Positions 11,166 to 21,354 of a stretch of DNA of 64,000 nucleotides are shown piece by piece. A model generated the notes under the pieces. It was not told the origin of the DNA, did not search any database, and saw only the letters and a list, made by a program, of their open reading frames with translations. The position numbers and the translations under genes were made by a program. How positions within the stretch are numbered: the first letter of the stretch is position 1; every line of letters begins with the position of its first letter. Origin of the DNA: Trichobilharzia szidati (taxonomy: Eukaryota; Platyhelminthes; Trematoda; Strigeidida; Schistosomatidae); assembly GCA_944472155.2 (NCBI GenBank), contig OX235273.1, positions 1,709,204 through 1,773,203 on the forward strand, in the 5' to 3' direction.

Positions 11166-12220
11166 TTAAGTTCAGAGTGATAAAACGTTATGCTTAAATG
11201 CATGAAGACGGGTTTAGGCTTTCTGTGTCAAGGGCTTCAGCATATTTAATATGTGACTCAGACACGCTATATGTCATGACTTAAGGGTAGTGTTCAAATC
11301 ACACCATGCATATAGGTCACACAGTTGATATATTGAAGCCCCAGACATAAAGAAGCTTATAACTGTTTTATGTGTCCATAAATTGTATGTCATTACATTT
11401 TCCCTACCTTAGTAATCCAACTTTAAAACGAATGGATATTAACATTATAATACCTCCATAGATTTCCTCAAGACTTTTATCTGTGATTTCTCTCATTCCT
11501 TCGCACTGTGTGTGGAAAATTCGTTACTGGGTTTTATTTTCAGTATGGATGGTGTTATTTGTGAGGGTTTGGGTTGCTAGTCTTATCCCAAGCCTTCCTG
11601 CTTGTCTGGGTCAACTATAAGTTAAAAGAATCTTTGTAGTGCTTTGGTCTGGAAGCGAAACCGGATTACTTGCATGGTTATTGGGGTATTAGACCACTGA
11701 ATCACCGAGGAACCTCATCTGTGATGATAATAATGTCCTACATGTTAACATGTTTTGTAAGAGGACAATTTTACACTGTGATAAATATTACTAAATACTG
11801 CATTCTAAGTTCAGTCCCTACCTGTCATACTCTGTGATCGTTTACATAATGAACATGTAGGATAAGTACGAGTGAGTCTGATCTGAATGTTCTGAATAAG
11901 TGCTGCACAAGTAAACGTTATACGTTTCGGATCAATTATGTCTTCTCTATATTTTTTTGAAATTCAAAGAAGTGACCCAACTGCTAAAAATGGAAGTAGG
12001 TTTAGCATCAGGAGAAATTATTTTTGATTATGCAAAGATTTTAATACATCACAAGTAAAGTCCTGAAGGAAAAGGAGGATACTATAGTGGCCACTTCTGT
12101 CCACTGTGCTAAATGATGTTTATTAGGCTTGTATGAGCTCTAATCAAGATTTAACGGAAAAATGTCACATACAACATTGGACGACGACTGAAAAGTAGAC
12201 ATATGTTTGTTCCAGGATTG
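11166..12220. other. No gene seen, possibly intron
   Basis: Moderately AT-rich unique-looking sequence. I searched by eye for further TRPM blocks on the plus strand and found none. Confidence 0.45.
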
Positions 12221-12221
12221 A

Positions 12222-12545
12222 TCACGAGCTGATATCAGTGAGAGAACCACTGGAAAAGCTAAGAGTGCTGGACATTGGCTAGAGGTTGCACTAAACATAC
12301 GTATCACGAATTGACAGAGGTTGGAATTCATGTGGTGGCCATTGGATTGGTTCCCAGTGGCTCAATAGTCTATGAGCTGTCCTTGTAACCGATAGGCCCT
12401 GGTTTGGAACCCTGTCAGTGGGTGCGTACTGATGAATGGTTCCAGACTAGACTGGAGAAACATCTGTCTCAAACTCCTTGTTGGTTTCCCAATGTTCTCT
12501 CATTGAAATCAGCCAGTAATTACTCCTGTAACTAATCGAATCCCT
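12222..12545. mobile_element. SM-alpha-like element with partial inverted arm
   Basis: A short minus-orientation arm (12224-12285, GAGCTGATATCAGTGAGAGA) precedes a plus-orientation unit. That unit has an A-box-like CAGTGGCTCAATAGTC near 12355-12371, a B-box relic near 12410 and a diverged hammerhead block (GTACTGATGAATGGTTCC, 12427-12444). This is the same fold-back layout as other copies here, but more decayed. Confidence 0.65.
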
Positions 12546-12689
12546 GGAAATCAACACTAGAAGTACATTTGTATAAATTTCGTTTGGCAAACTAGTCCGA
12601 ATTTCATCAGGGAAATGGTCGAAATTAAAATAAAAAGGTATATATATATGTACGTAAATATAAAGTCATCTTGTCTATGAAGTCCTCTC

Positions 12690-13245
12690 GAGTTTGACCA
12701 CGGATCGATATCAGTTAGAGCGTCATTGAAAACCAGGGAGTACTGGACAGATGTTTCACGCTAGCTTGGGAACCATCGACAGTAAGCATCCAGTGGGCAT
12801 TGAACCTTTTTTTAATTTATTTTATTTTGATTTACAGCTTGATTCCACACCGTATTTTCAGTACAAGTATGGAACTTTCAGCATGGATATCGGTAGCCCA
12901 AATTCAGGCTGACCATAGATATCGGGTGTGCGCCGGCAGGGGATCGAACCCCGGACCATGTGCATGGTCGGCGAGAGTCTTAACCACTGTGCCACCTACA
13001 GCCTTCGACTTACAGCGCTAGGTAGTAGATCATTCATCCACTGGGACCCAACTCACCGGCCCATCAATTTCAACTTCTACCATTTCAAGATTTTTAGAGG
13101 AACCACCAACCATTATCATCGGCGGGAACTCCATCCTTAATTCCGACAAGACGGACTTCAGTGGTGACGACTTCTCACTAGAACTACAAGAAACTCCGTC
13201 CTGTAGCAAGTCACTAGCGAGTATCAGATATAAATCCTTGTCCAG
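12690..13245 (-). mobile_element. SM-alpha-like element, subtype B, split by a SINE 2 insertion
   Basis: The 3' half lies at 12690-12806 (GATATCAGTTAGAGCGTCAT; hammerhead-like block near 12755-12785). The 5' half lies at 13003-13245 (tRNA-like head and body ending TCACTAGCGAGTATCAGAT). A SINE 2 copy (12807-13002) separates them inside the B-box region. The SM-alpha copy is therefore older than the SINE 2 insertion. Confidence 0.7.
12807..13002 (-). mobile_element. tRNA-derived SINE 2, variant body
   Basis: On the minus strand it has an A box (TGGCACAGTGGTTAAGACTC), the anticodon-arm-like CCGACCATGCACATGGTCC and a B box (GGTTCGATCCCC). The body that follows (CCTGAATTTGGGCTACCGAT, TGTGGAATCAAGC) matches 55540-55735, not the other SINE 2 copies. 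It is not a functional tRNA because the 3' half is extended. Confidence 0.75.
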
Positions 13246-13640
13246 TTATCTCTGAGTCATGAATAGACATCAAAATAATATAAACAAAATCGCATGATCT
13301 GTGATCACCGCTCTAACTACAGACTTATTATAAGTCTATCTTGTAACATACTGTAAACAGTTTGTACTTTTACATGTTCGAATAAAGGTCATGGTCATGG
13401 ATAACTGATTTAGAAAAGTATGTTAAGTACAATAATGTGTGTGTATAGGTAAACAACTGTATACTATGAAGCACACATAAATTAGGTTTCCTCTTATTAA
13501 TCTCTATAGATTCCACTGTAGCTCAGAGAAGTAATTGTGCGCCTTTAGGCAGATTGTTTGGTACTCAATATACAACCATTAATGACTCATCTGTTTTTAT
13601 GTGGTGTTCACTATCCATTAAATGAGATAAAATGGCACTA
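13246..13640. other. No gene seen
   Basis: AT-rich, no recognised repeat or coding block. Confidence 0.45.
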
Positions 13641-14430
13641 TTTATCGATTTATCGACAAGTTGGCAGAAGAAGCATCAACGATCGGACTTCAGGTGAACA
13701 TAGAGAAAACAGAGGTGATGAAGATTCCTGGGAAACACCACCAACAGCAACAACAACAACACACAACAGTCAGCCAGCATGAATGAGAGGAATCTGAAAG
13801 AAGCAACCTCCTTTACCTACTGAACTGGGAAGCATCGCTTCAGCTACAGACGGGCGGAACTGATGAGGATATCAGAGTAGCGAGGATCAGGAAAGCAAGA
13901 CCAGCTTTCACTACTCTCGCCAAGTATGTGTGGAGATCAACAGCACTCAGCATGAAAATGAAAATAAGATTGGGATTTTCAACTCCAATGTCAAGTCAGT
14001 CAGTGCCACGCTATACGGATCAGAGACTTGGCGCCGCACGGCGTCACGAAGGGCACTTGGAACAAACTACACACCTTCATCAATAGCTGTCTTCGCTCAA
14101 TACTACTCAAGATCAGATGGCCGGTCAGAAAAGATCAGCAACAGGGAGGGATCTCTGGGAATGAATGAACCAACCCAGCAGGAACCAATTGTGCAACAAA
14201 TATGCAGGAAGAAATGGAGGTGGATTGTCCATACCAAGCCATAGGTCGAGTGGAAGCGGCGAGTTGGTTGTTATTACGACGGTTACATGGAGGAGGTCCT
14301 GTGAAGAGGAAATGAAAGCATGTGGGCAGACGTGGAGCCAGGTGGAAACGTTGGCGAAGAACGGAGCGCACTGGAGACGTGTGGCTGAAGCCCTATATTC
14401 CTCTAGGAACTAAAGGAAAAAAATAATACT
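13640..14430 (+). mobile_element. SR2-like (RTE-clade) 3' part
   Basis: Begins near the LAEEAS..GLQVNIEKTEVM block (13660-13720), then MKIPGKHHQQQQQQ, TGGTDEDIRVARIRKARPAF, WRSTALSMKMKIR, DLWE.MNQPSRNQLCNKYAG, and VTWRRSCEEEMKACGQTWSQ to AEALYSSRN at 14413. It is broken into at least three frames and is 5'-truncated downstream of the catalytic motifs. Confidence 0.85.
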
Positions 14431-15185
14431 AATTTATCGATTTGGTTACTTTTTCTAAGTCAAACAGGGACATGTTCACGAGTACATAAAGATAAATTCC
14501 TCTGAGTTGAACCTATTTAACTAGCTGCAAATGAGTAGTTAAATTTGTAAACATACACATACACTGACGTGGTGATTTTTAGTCATTTATCTTTAGTGCA
14601 CTGTATTAGTATCGATCTGGTTGACAAACTGATGTGCAGTTCTGCATCACTGAATGTTAATTTGGTCAACCTACTGCTTAATATGTCATTCGATAAATCA
14701 CCTATGAACTGTATTCTTAAATAAATAAATATTAATTGTTAGCAGATTGCGTGACACAGTGCTGTCTGACCTCAAGCGAAAACCAATTCATTATGATTTT
14801 ATTTTTCTTTGCTTCCTTCGAAAAATGAACGATATTCGCTTGAAAGCTAATTGTAGAAATTCCAGGAGTACATTTTATGACCAAAGGACATAACTCGGGA
14901 ATATTTATCCCGTGTATTGGGATAAGTTGCCACTCGCGTGATTATGCTTTTTCTCAAGTTTAGTAGAATTTTCCGAATCAGCGGGATGTAAACATTTTAA
15001 ATACTCGCGAAAGTAAACAGTGCTAACAAAAGAAATAATGTAAAATACAGTTATAGGGATTTTCGGTAGCCAAAGTTTTAATCAGGCCATGGCCTACTTA
15101 CATCATTTGTTGGTATTACACTAAGATGATACATATATTAGGGATAATACATTAGGTCTGAGAATTTGTGATAATTATTCATCTG
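14431..15185. other. No gene seen
   Basis: AT-rich sequence without a recognised repeat or coding block. Confidence 0.45.
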
Positions 15186-15189
15186 TTGG

Positions 15190-15465
15190 GGGATTTCATC
15201 ATGAGCTGACAACAGTTAGAGAACCATTGGAAAACCTGGGAGTACTGGACAGCTGTTTCACCCTAGTTTTGGACTCTTCAGCAGTACGCGCTCACCACAT
15301 GGGTTCAAACCCAGGACCTTCTTGTTACAAGGTGAGCTAGCTCACAGACAATTCAGCTACTGTGACCCGACCTAATGGTCCAGTTCATAAAATAGCGCGA
15401 CCACTTCGCAATGTCATCTTCGATGAGTTACTGCCTCACCTTCAGATCCTGCCATACATCAGCTA
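15190..15465 (-). mobile_element. SM-alpha-like SINE, subtype A
   Basis: A minus-oriented copy with the tail at 15195-15235, hammerhead-like block at about 15240-15290 and tRNA-like head at 15300-15370. The body continues to about 15465 and then meets PLE sequence. Confidence 0.7.
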
Positions 15466-15469
15466 ACAT

Positions 15470-15904
15470 CACACTGTCACACTTATTCAAACGATTGGCA
15501 TTCATCCATATTTATGGGGCCTTTGTAGACAGTTTCTCTTTAAATTAGCCAAAACCGATCTGTAGAATCTCGGTTTTATCAGAGTCAATCTTGTGTCCTA
15601 TTTCTATTGTGTGTAGTGCAATTGCTGATTTGTTTCCTAGCTTCTTTAAGTCTACGTAGATCTTCGCAACTACCAATAGGCTTTCATATAATTCTGTTCA
15701 TTTTATCTGGATGATTATCGTTGAATCAGACGCGACTGGACAAGAATTGTCACTATGAAGTGTATCCTTTAATTTTTTGTTATTTCTGCGAAGAATTTCG
15801 GACTAGTTTGCCTAGCAAAACGTTAGAATCATTTACTTCACTCGTAAGCAGCTGTTTGTATTCTGTTATTGCCATAGACGAAGGCAGAGATTTTTTACTG
15901 CCTG
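15470..15904 (-). pseudogene. PLE C-terminal remnant, running into the gap
   Basis: Minus-strand frames read KLKDTLHSDNSCPVASDSTI, LYESLLVVAKIYVDLKKLGN and SAIALHTIEIGHKID (15628-15584). The last matches the post-endonuclease block SSIAKHIIETGHKID of the PLE at 18050-19180. No GIY-YIG core is visible; it may be lost or altered. Frameshifts are present and the upstream part may lie in the assembly gap. Confidence 0.6.
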
Positions 15905-16401
15905 NNNNNNNNNNNNNNNNNNNNNNNNNNNNNNNNNNNNNNNNNNNNNNNNNNNNNNNNNNNNNNNNNNNNNNNNNNNNNNNNNNNNNNNNNNNNNNNN
16001 NNNNNNNNNNNNNNNNNNNNNNNNNNNNNNNNNNNNNNNNNNNNNNNNNNNNNNNNNNNNNNNNNNNNNNNNNNNNNNNNNNNNNNNNNNNNNNNNNNNN
16101 NNNNNNNNNNNNNNNNNNNNNNNNNNNNNNNNNNNNNNNNNNNNNNNNNNNNNNNNNNNNNNNNNNNNNNNNNNNNNNNNNNNNNNNNNNNNNNNNNNNN
16201 NNNNNNNNNNNNNNNNNNNNNNNNNNNNNNNNNNNNNNNNNNNNNNNNNNNNNNNNNNNNNNNNNNNNNNNNNNNNNNNNNNNNNNNNNNNNNNNNNNNN
16301 NNNNNNNNNNNNNNNNNNNNNNNNNNNNNNNNNNNNNNNNNNNNNNNNNNNNNNNNNNNNNNNNNNNNNNNNNNNNNNNNNNNNNNNNNNNNNNNNNNNN
16401 N
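15905..16401. other. Assembly gap (497 Ns)
   Basis: A run of N. Order and orientation of the flanking contigs depend on scaffolding, which matters for the TRPM exons on either side. Confidence 1.
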
Positions 16402-16618
16402 AGCAGGAAAAGGAACCGGTTCAAATCCTACTTTCCCGCGTTTTCTGTCAATTCATTGTGTGTTCAATAGTTAGATATGCAAAGAAACCTACTCAAAATT
16501 CTGCAAAAATCAATTTAAACATACATATTTATATATGCTCTAGTTAGTGTCTTGTAAATTAGAAAAAATATATTTAAGAAACATGAAAATATTCTCATCT
16601 TTTCAGTGAATAACTTAC

Positions 16619-16873
16619 TCTGGCTGTTTGATTTAATCCAGTGAATTCGATTTCACCCATATACTTTTGCATAATTGATGCTCTTCTTACACTGGATTGT
16701 TGTTGAATTCCCCCAACACCACCACCACCGACAACAACGCCTCCAGTCGCGCTGACACCACCCCCAGGTGGAACAGTTGTTGGTAGAACATTATCCTGTG
16801 GTGCTATTGAACCATTTCGACTACTACGATGTCGTATTGTTGATGTACGATGAAAAGGGATTTGTTCTGTCAT
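16619..16873 (-). CDS. Probable first coding exon, TRPM-like N-terminus
   Basis: 255 bp (85 codons) from ATG at 16873 down to a donor AGA|GTAAGT (GT at 16618-16617, phase 0). The product starts MTEQIPFHRTSTIRHRSSRN, has a Gly/Val-rich low-complexity stretch (GGVVVGGGGVGG) and ends MQKYMGEIEFTGLNQTAR. TRPM channels carry a comparable (F)G.I.F.G.....K.YVR block just before the SLOG region, and TGLNQTAR would sit there. The intact frame, start and strong donor support a real exon. The TRPM assignment rests on about 14 residues and is moderate. The other candidate TRPM exon (9732-9898) is on the opposite strand across the gap. No promoter motif was recognised upstream. Confidence 0.6.
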
Positions 16874-17690
16874 TTTTTTTGTTGTTTATATACACTACAC
16901 TTAGACGACAATGATATAATTTCGATTTAATGATAACCACATTTGATTGTCAGTTATGTGAGAGATTTCCAATGAATACAGGATGTGGGGACACTCAGAA
17001 ATAAATGGATGACACTCTCTTTGAGGAGTGAAGTAACTTCGTTATCAAAGTATACATTGTTGGTGATTTTATAAATGTCGGTACGCGATTACATTAAAAC
17101 TTGTGTACAGATAGATAGATAGATAATCCACAATACTATCGGGTACTTTTGTTTGAAATCTTATAATATTTGGAATGTTTATTTCTGACAAGAATGTTTG
17201 GCGTTAATTTTGAAAATTGAGTCAAATAATCCTCTCTGTGTCTGTATGAAAAACAAAAAGTTGTAGATAAGCACAAGTAAGGATTGGTGAATTGACTAAT
17301 CTCCACTCAGAATTGTTATAAATAATAATAGTAGTAATGATAATAATAATACTGTTAAAAAAAGTATTTTACAAAGTTTGCATATACACAAATTCACTTG
17401 AATTTATCCCTTCTCTATGTATAGATGTATATGCAACAACAGAGGAATGTTTACACCAGTAAAATTGGCCAACACTACTACTACTACTTGTCCATTTCTG
17501 TATAAACCAATCAGAATGTGTGTTGACCAAGATTTTATCCCATTCTCCCACTCTCAATCTCTCTCTCTTACTCTCTCTCCTCAGTTCAGCTTCTGGTCAT
17601 TGTCGTCATTATTTCAATATAAATCATAGTAAAATTATGTTTTTTGAGGAATTTTTAGGTTTCTTTTAAAATTAATTTCAGTATAAATAA
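16874..17690. other. Upstream region of the probable first exon, nothing recognised
   Basis: AT-rich. It contains an (AGAT)n microsatellite at 17109-17126 and a CT-rich stretch near 17545-17585. No core promoter motif could be assigned. Confidence 0.45.
17109..17126. repeat. (AGAT)n microsatellite
   Basis: Four to five tandem AGAT units. Confidence 0.8.
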
Positions 17691-17692
17691 AT

Positions 17693-17765
17693 AAATTAAC
17701 TTGAGAACCAAAGTTATCGAAAACTATGATCCTTTTATGGATCTCTTCAGTAGGAATATTAATTT
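17693..17765 (-). ncRNA. Decayed type I hammerhead ribozyme in a PLE tail
   Basis: Read on the minus strand: outer stem I AAATTAA (17765-17759) with TTAATTT (17699-17693), core CTGAAGA (17750-17744; U7 to A is tolerated in hammerheads), stem II GATCC/GGATC (17743-17739 and 17732-17728), and stem III AGTT/AACT (17725-17722 and 17715-17712) followed by U, a valid cleavage position. The GAA between stems II and III is reduced to AT, so it should be inactive. It lies about 300 bp downstream of the PLE ORF stop. Confidence 0.5.
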
Positions 17766-18049
17766 TAATTCAAAACAATTAGTTCCCTTTATGAATTTAG
17801 ATAAAGCAATAAGAAGACGTAATTTGTCTGAATCGTGTAATGTGTATTTGCGCAACACATTTCGAACAATCTGATCACACACGGACTTGTCATAGGAATG
17901 TGTATATATGAAATTAATAAAGAGGTAAGAGGTGAGAAAATAGACTTAGGTCAAGTTTAAAGGACATATTGAAGGTCAAAGTAACAATGAAGACCACTAA
18001 ACCAAATAACAGAGGTAATAGTACATCTGCTATGGTGTCAAAACAAAAT

Positions 18050-19180
18050 TTACCAAGGAAGGTTTAATGTGATGACGAATTGTTTTTGAACGCATAAAGG
18101 TGGCTTAAACTTTCTAATTGCTAGGGCTTCCACAAACTTTAGGATACGCCCCAAACACGTTTTATAGATAGGTTTAAAAGATGTGTTAACGTCAATTTTA
18201 TGTCCTGTTTCTATAATATGTTTTGCAATAGAGGAGCTAGGTCTCCTGTTCTCACCATTAATGGGTTCTGAAGATTCCATTTGTTTCTGGAGCCATTTAG
18301 GAATATGCTCTGAAGCCCTTACTTGCAGAGATCGATGAGTCCTCCCTATGTATGTGTGTCCACACGTACATTCAAATTGGTAAATACAGTGGGATGTGAC
18401 GTCATTTTTCGCATGTTCGAAAGGCTTAGATAGATATATTGGCTTAACATTCTCTATTATTATGATATTGGCTGCATAAAAAGTCTTTTTGACAGCAGCG
18501 TTCAGTCTTTGTCTAGTTATCAAGCTGCTTTGATGCCCCATATAGGGTAGCTTGATGTACACGTCTTTCTTAGGGGCGAGTTGGAGAGTGGGTCTTGGTG
18601 TTCTGACTACTTCATATCTCCTGATGAACTTGTCTGGATAATTGTTATCAACCAGAGTTTGTGTCAACTTTCCTTCTTCCGCATCAAGTGTGTCTTCAGT
18701 GCATATTCGTTGGATTCTACTGAAGAGGCACCTTACTAAGGCTCTTTTGTACCGAACAGGGCAAAAACTGTGGTAATTAAGATACTGTCCTGTCCAGGTA
18801 GGTTTTCTATAAATAGATCTTTTTATTGACCCATCAAGCCGTCGACTAAGCAGTATATCTAGGAAAGATAAACAGTTATCTTCCTCTTCTACAGATGTAA
18901 GTGATATGCTATTTTGGACTTCATTCATTCGATTTAAAATTGAGGTAGCAGAACAAGACTTATCACTGATGATTACAATATCGTCTACATACCTTCTATA
19001 AAGTGGCACATTTTCGATTAAATCCTCCGATAAATTCTCAATGTGCGACATATAAATATCTGCTAAAAGGAGCCCTAACGGACTTCCCATAGCAACACCA
19101 TCAACTTGGCGGAAACAATCGCCTTCAAATGCAAACCTAACATTGTTAGTACATAGAAGTAATAAATCCCTTAAATAATT
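18050..19180 (-). pseudogene. PLE reverse transcriptase / GIY-YIG protein, N-terminally truncated
   Basis: The longest coding remnant in the window. The uninterrupted frame runs from 19180 (after a TAA at 19181) to a stop at 18050, with an internal ATG at 19090. It begins inside the RT: LCTNNVRFAFEGD, then GVAMGSPLGLLLADIYM (motif B), YRRYVDDIVIISD (motif C with the YVDD catalytic Asp pair), NCLSFLDILLSRR and YRKPTWTGQYLNYHSF (thumb region). A linker with VYIKLPYMGHQSS follows, then the endonuclease (CTCGHTYIGRTHRSLQVRASEH) and IETGHKID, ending VITLNLPW. Motif A and the RT N-terminus are missing, so it cannot be autonomous. The endonuclease Tyr, Arg and His appear intact. It may be a recent insertion, given the open frame. 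Confidence 0.9.
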
Positions 19181-19319
19181 TTAATTCGTCGAATAAGTAT
19201 TTCTTAAGTATTGGTTTTCAGAGAATCTCACCTACTCAATCTTACTTTAGTTGCTGTCTGATTAACCTTGTTTCTATATAAGATCATTTCTGTATTACCT
19301 AATTTATTATCTAAACTTG

Positions 19320-19434
19320 ACAAACCTCATGTACACACACTTATATAATTATATATAAATGTGATTGTACAGCTATGTGAATGAATTCGCTGGCGAAAAG
19401 AGTCTCTTCGCTGAACGTCTTCTCTTTTTCAGAG
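19320..19434 (+). mobile_element. PLE tail fragment
   Basis: GTACAGCTATGTGAATGAAT followed by CGAAAAGAGTCTCTTCGCTG resembles the tails at 40975-41030 and 50815-50870, and recurs inverted at 23388-23462. It is cut off by the SM-alpha copy at 19435. Confidence 0.6.
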
Positions 19435-19800
19435 ATTTGACTGGTTGCAGGTCTGCTCACGAACTGACACTTGAAAACCAGAGAGTACTGGACAGGTGTT
19501 TCGTCCCACTAGTTTTGGACTCTTCATCAGTACTTACTCACTGCCAGGATTTGAAATCAGGACCTTAAATTTACAAAGGAAGATAGTAGACCAATGGCCA
19601 GTGCATAAATTCCATCTTCTACCAGCTCATAATTTTAGCGCAGTCACCGGTCACTGTCATCAGTAATTATTTGTCTTCACAACCTATATGGTGGACCCCA
19701 CTAGTCATGACTTCTGATTAGGACAATCTAGGTAACTTTGCTTCGTAGCCAGTCGCCATCGAGCAACAGATTAATTTCCAAGAGTTAGGTGTAGGAATTC
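19435..19800 (-). mobile_element. SM-alpha-like SINE, subtype A
   Basis: A minus-oriented near-complete unit. The hammerhead-like block is near 19480-19535 (GGACTCTTCATCAGTACTTA on the plus strand), a decayed tRNA-like head at 19540-19600, and the body to 19800. Confidence 0.7.
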
Positions 19801-20159
19801 GACTGGTTTCAAGTTCATTTTAGATTGGTGCAAGTTATAGTGTGGTGGTGTGATACAGACAATGTGTGCCAACAGAATATTATTCTCACATATTCCCACA
19901 GTTAATTTCGGCATTAGCAACAGAATACCATATATCTATTTGAACATTCCATCTGATGTTAGAGACAGAATACTTTCCCACAGTTCAATACTGCATTGGC
20001 AACAGGATACTATGTATATTCAAACATTCTATTTTATGTCGTTTAATGTAAACCGAAATCACACGCTCAGTGATTGGTTAAAGAATATAAAATGTACATA
20101 TATAAACAGCGGTTTGATCAATGAAAATATACATTGACTCTCGTGTCTTGCCTTCTTTT
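19801..20159. other. Unassigned, contains a local direct repeat
   Basis: Two related segments occur: 19888-19970 and 19971-20050 both carry CCCACAGTTAAT/CAATA..GGCA..AACAG..ATACcatat followed by CAAACATTC/GAACATTCCA. It looks like a decayed roughly 85-bp tandem duplication. No coding assignment. Confidence 0.35.
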
Positions 20160-20480
20160 GTTACAATAGGACCACTGAAAACCACGTAGTATTGCACAGC
20201 GTGTTTTCCTTATTTGGGAATCCGGTATTATGCACCCGCCGAACTTCGAACCCAGGACCTTCACGAATTGGCAGAAGTTGGAATTCATTAGTAGCGGATC
20301 CGAGTGGCTGAATGGTCTACGGCCTCCCTCTCTCCCAGGAACACCTCGCGTTCACCCCATGGTGTGCAAGTACTGATGAAAAGTCCCCGAGTAGAGCGAA
20401 ACACCTGGAAAGCACTCCCTGGTTCTCCAAAAGTTTTCTAATTGATGTCACCTTGTGACCAGGCTTGTGATGAATATTTC
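20160..20480. mobile_element. SM-alpha-like inverted dimer, degenerate
   Basis: A minus-orientation arm (20163-20262, ending in a B-box GTTCGAACCCAGG complement) joins a plus unit (20263-20470) with A-box-like GAGTGGCTGAATGGTC and hammerhead-like GTACTGATGAAAAGTCC (about 20369). Both halves are heavily mutated. Confidence 0.65.
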
Positions 20481-20484
20481 GTCT

Positions 20485-20880
20485 AGCATTCTACTTTACA
20501 AACTTTTTAACTCTTGAGGTTTTTTCCATTCTTTTTTAGTGTTACGCGGTATACTTTCCTGGATTACTTAAAAAAAGAGTTACATTTTAAAGGATACTAA
20601 AAGCTATCAGTAGGTTGAATTTCGTGCCTATAAGTCGACTAATCTATACGGCAGTTGACTGCTGTTTGGAAACATGGAAGAAGTTGGCTTAAGTCATTCC
20701 ACACGACTCTTCTTCCCCTCTTTTGATAGGACAAGAAGCAATTATGAAGCACTATAAGCTAGCATCACTTAATACGAAAATTCAACGATACCTTATTTGA
20801 CAAGCATTTTATGTGATAATAAAAGTGTTAGACATGAAAATGCTAACTTATTACGAAACAGTAAATATACGGCTCTATCC
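20485..20880 (+). mobile_element. SR1-like (CR1-clade) fragment
   Basis: Decayed frames resemble the CR1-like C-terminus (..YTFLDYLKK, then KRILKAISRL-like, then RKFNDTLFDKH-like), parallel to 3350-3670. It is short and multiply frameshifted. Confidence 0.6.
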
Positions 20881-20929
20881 ATTCTTCGTGTCATTAATGC
20901 ACTGTTGTCATTCTTATAGTTCCTTTGGA

Positions 20930-21350
20930 TTCTAAGTAGAATGTGGGGTTTCTGAGGTACAACTCCACTTCACTCTGTTTTCTGCAATCATTTTTGGCTC
21001 ACTCCAAGATTGCCCACAGGCTGTCATCTCCTTCTCTCACGATTTTCTTCACTGTCGACCTTGGACTCCTAACTCATTGTTTCCCTCTCGAGTTCCACTC
21101 AACGTCTGGGCCCAAAATGGCACACAATGGTATTCTGAGTGTGCTTCTAGTCCATCTCCACCTTCTTCGGTATATTTGTTTAAGTCTAAGGTTCCTGGTT
21201 GGTTCATTTTGAATCCCTTGTTGCTTATCCTTTCTGCCCGGTCACCTATTCTTCAGTTTTGAATCAAGAGGGCAGTTGTTGACGAAAGTCAGAAGTAGCC
21301 ACTTGGAAATGCTTTCCATGACGCACGCGCCAAGTCTCTAAACGAAACAG
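20930..21350 (-). mobile_element. SR2-like (RTE-clade) 3' fragment, minus strand
   Basis: The minus strand carries degraded C-terminal blocks of the SR2-like ORF (WPERISNK and EEVTW-type segments), antisense to plus-strand frames near 20943-21262. It abuts the PLE that starts at 21355. Confidence 0.65.
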
Positions 21351-21354
21351 AAGC

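Larger units (their letters stand above)
17693..19180 (-). mobile_element. PLE with partial RT, GIY-YIG and 3' UTR
   Basis: A 5'-truncated PLE. The coding part is described separately (18050-19180). The 3' UTR runs from 18049 to at least 17693 and includes a decayed hammerhead. On its 5' side a plus-strand PLE tail piece (19320-19430) lies in inverted orientation, similar to the layout of the element at 43491-45491. Confidence 0.8.

Noticed and set aside
9060..16000. Further TRPM exons on the plus strand
   Set aside because: I looked for the next conserved block (HFILVD..G....E and similar) and the preceding LISVTGG block and found neither.
15721..16470. 249-codon plus and 214-codon minus open frames
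   Set aside because: They are open only because the assembly gap is translated as unknown residues; the real ends have no coding signal beyond the PLE remnant.
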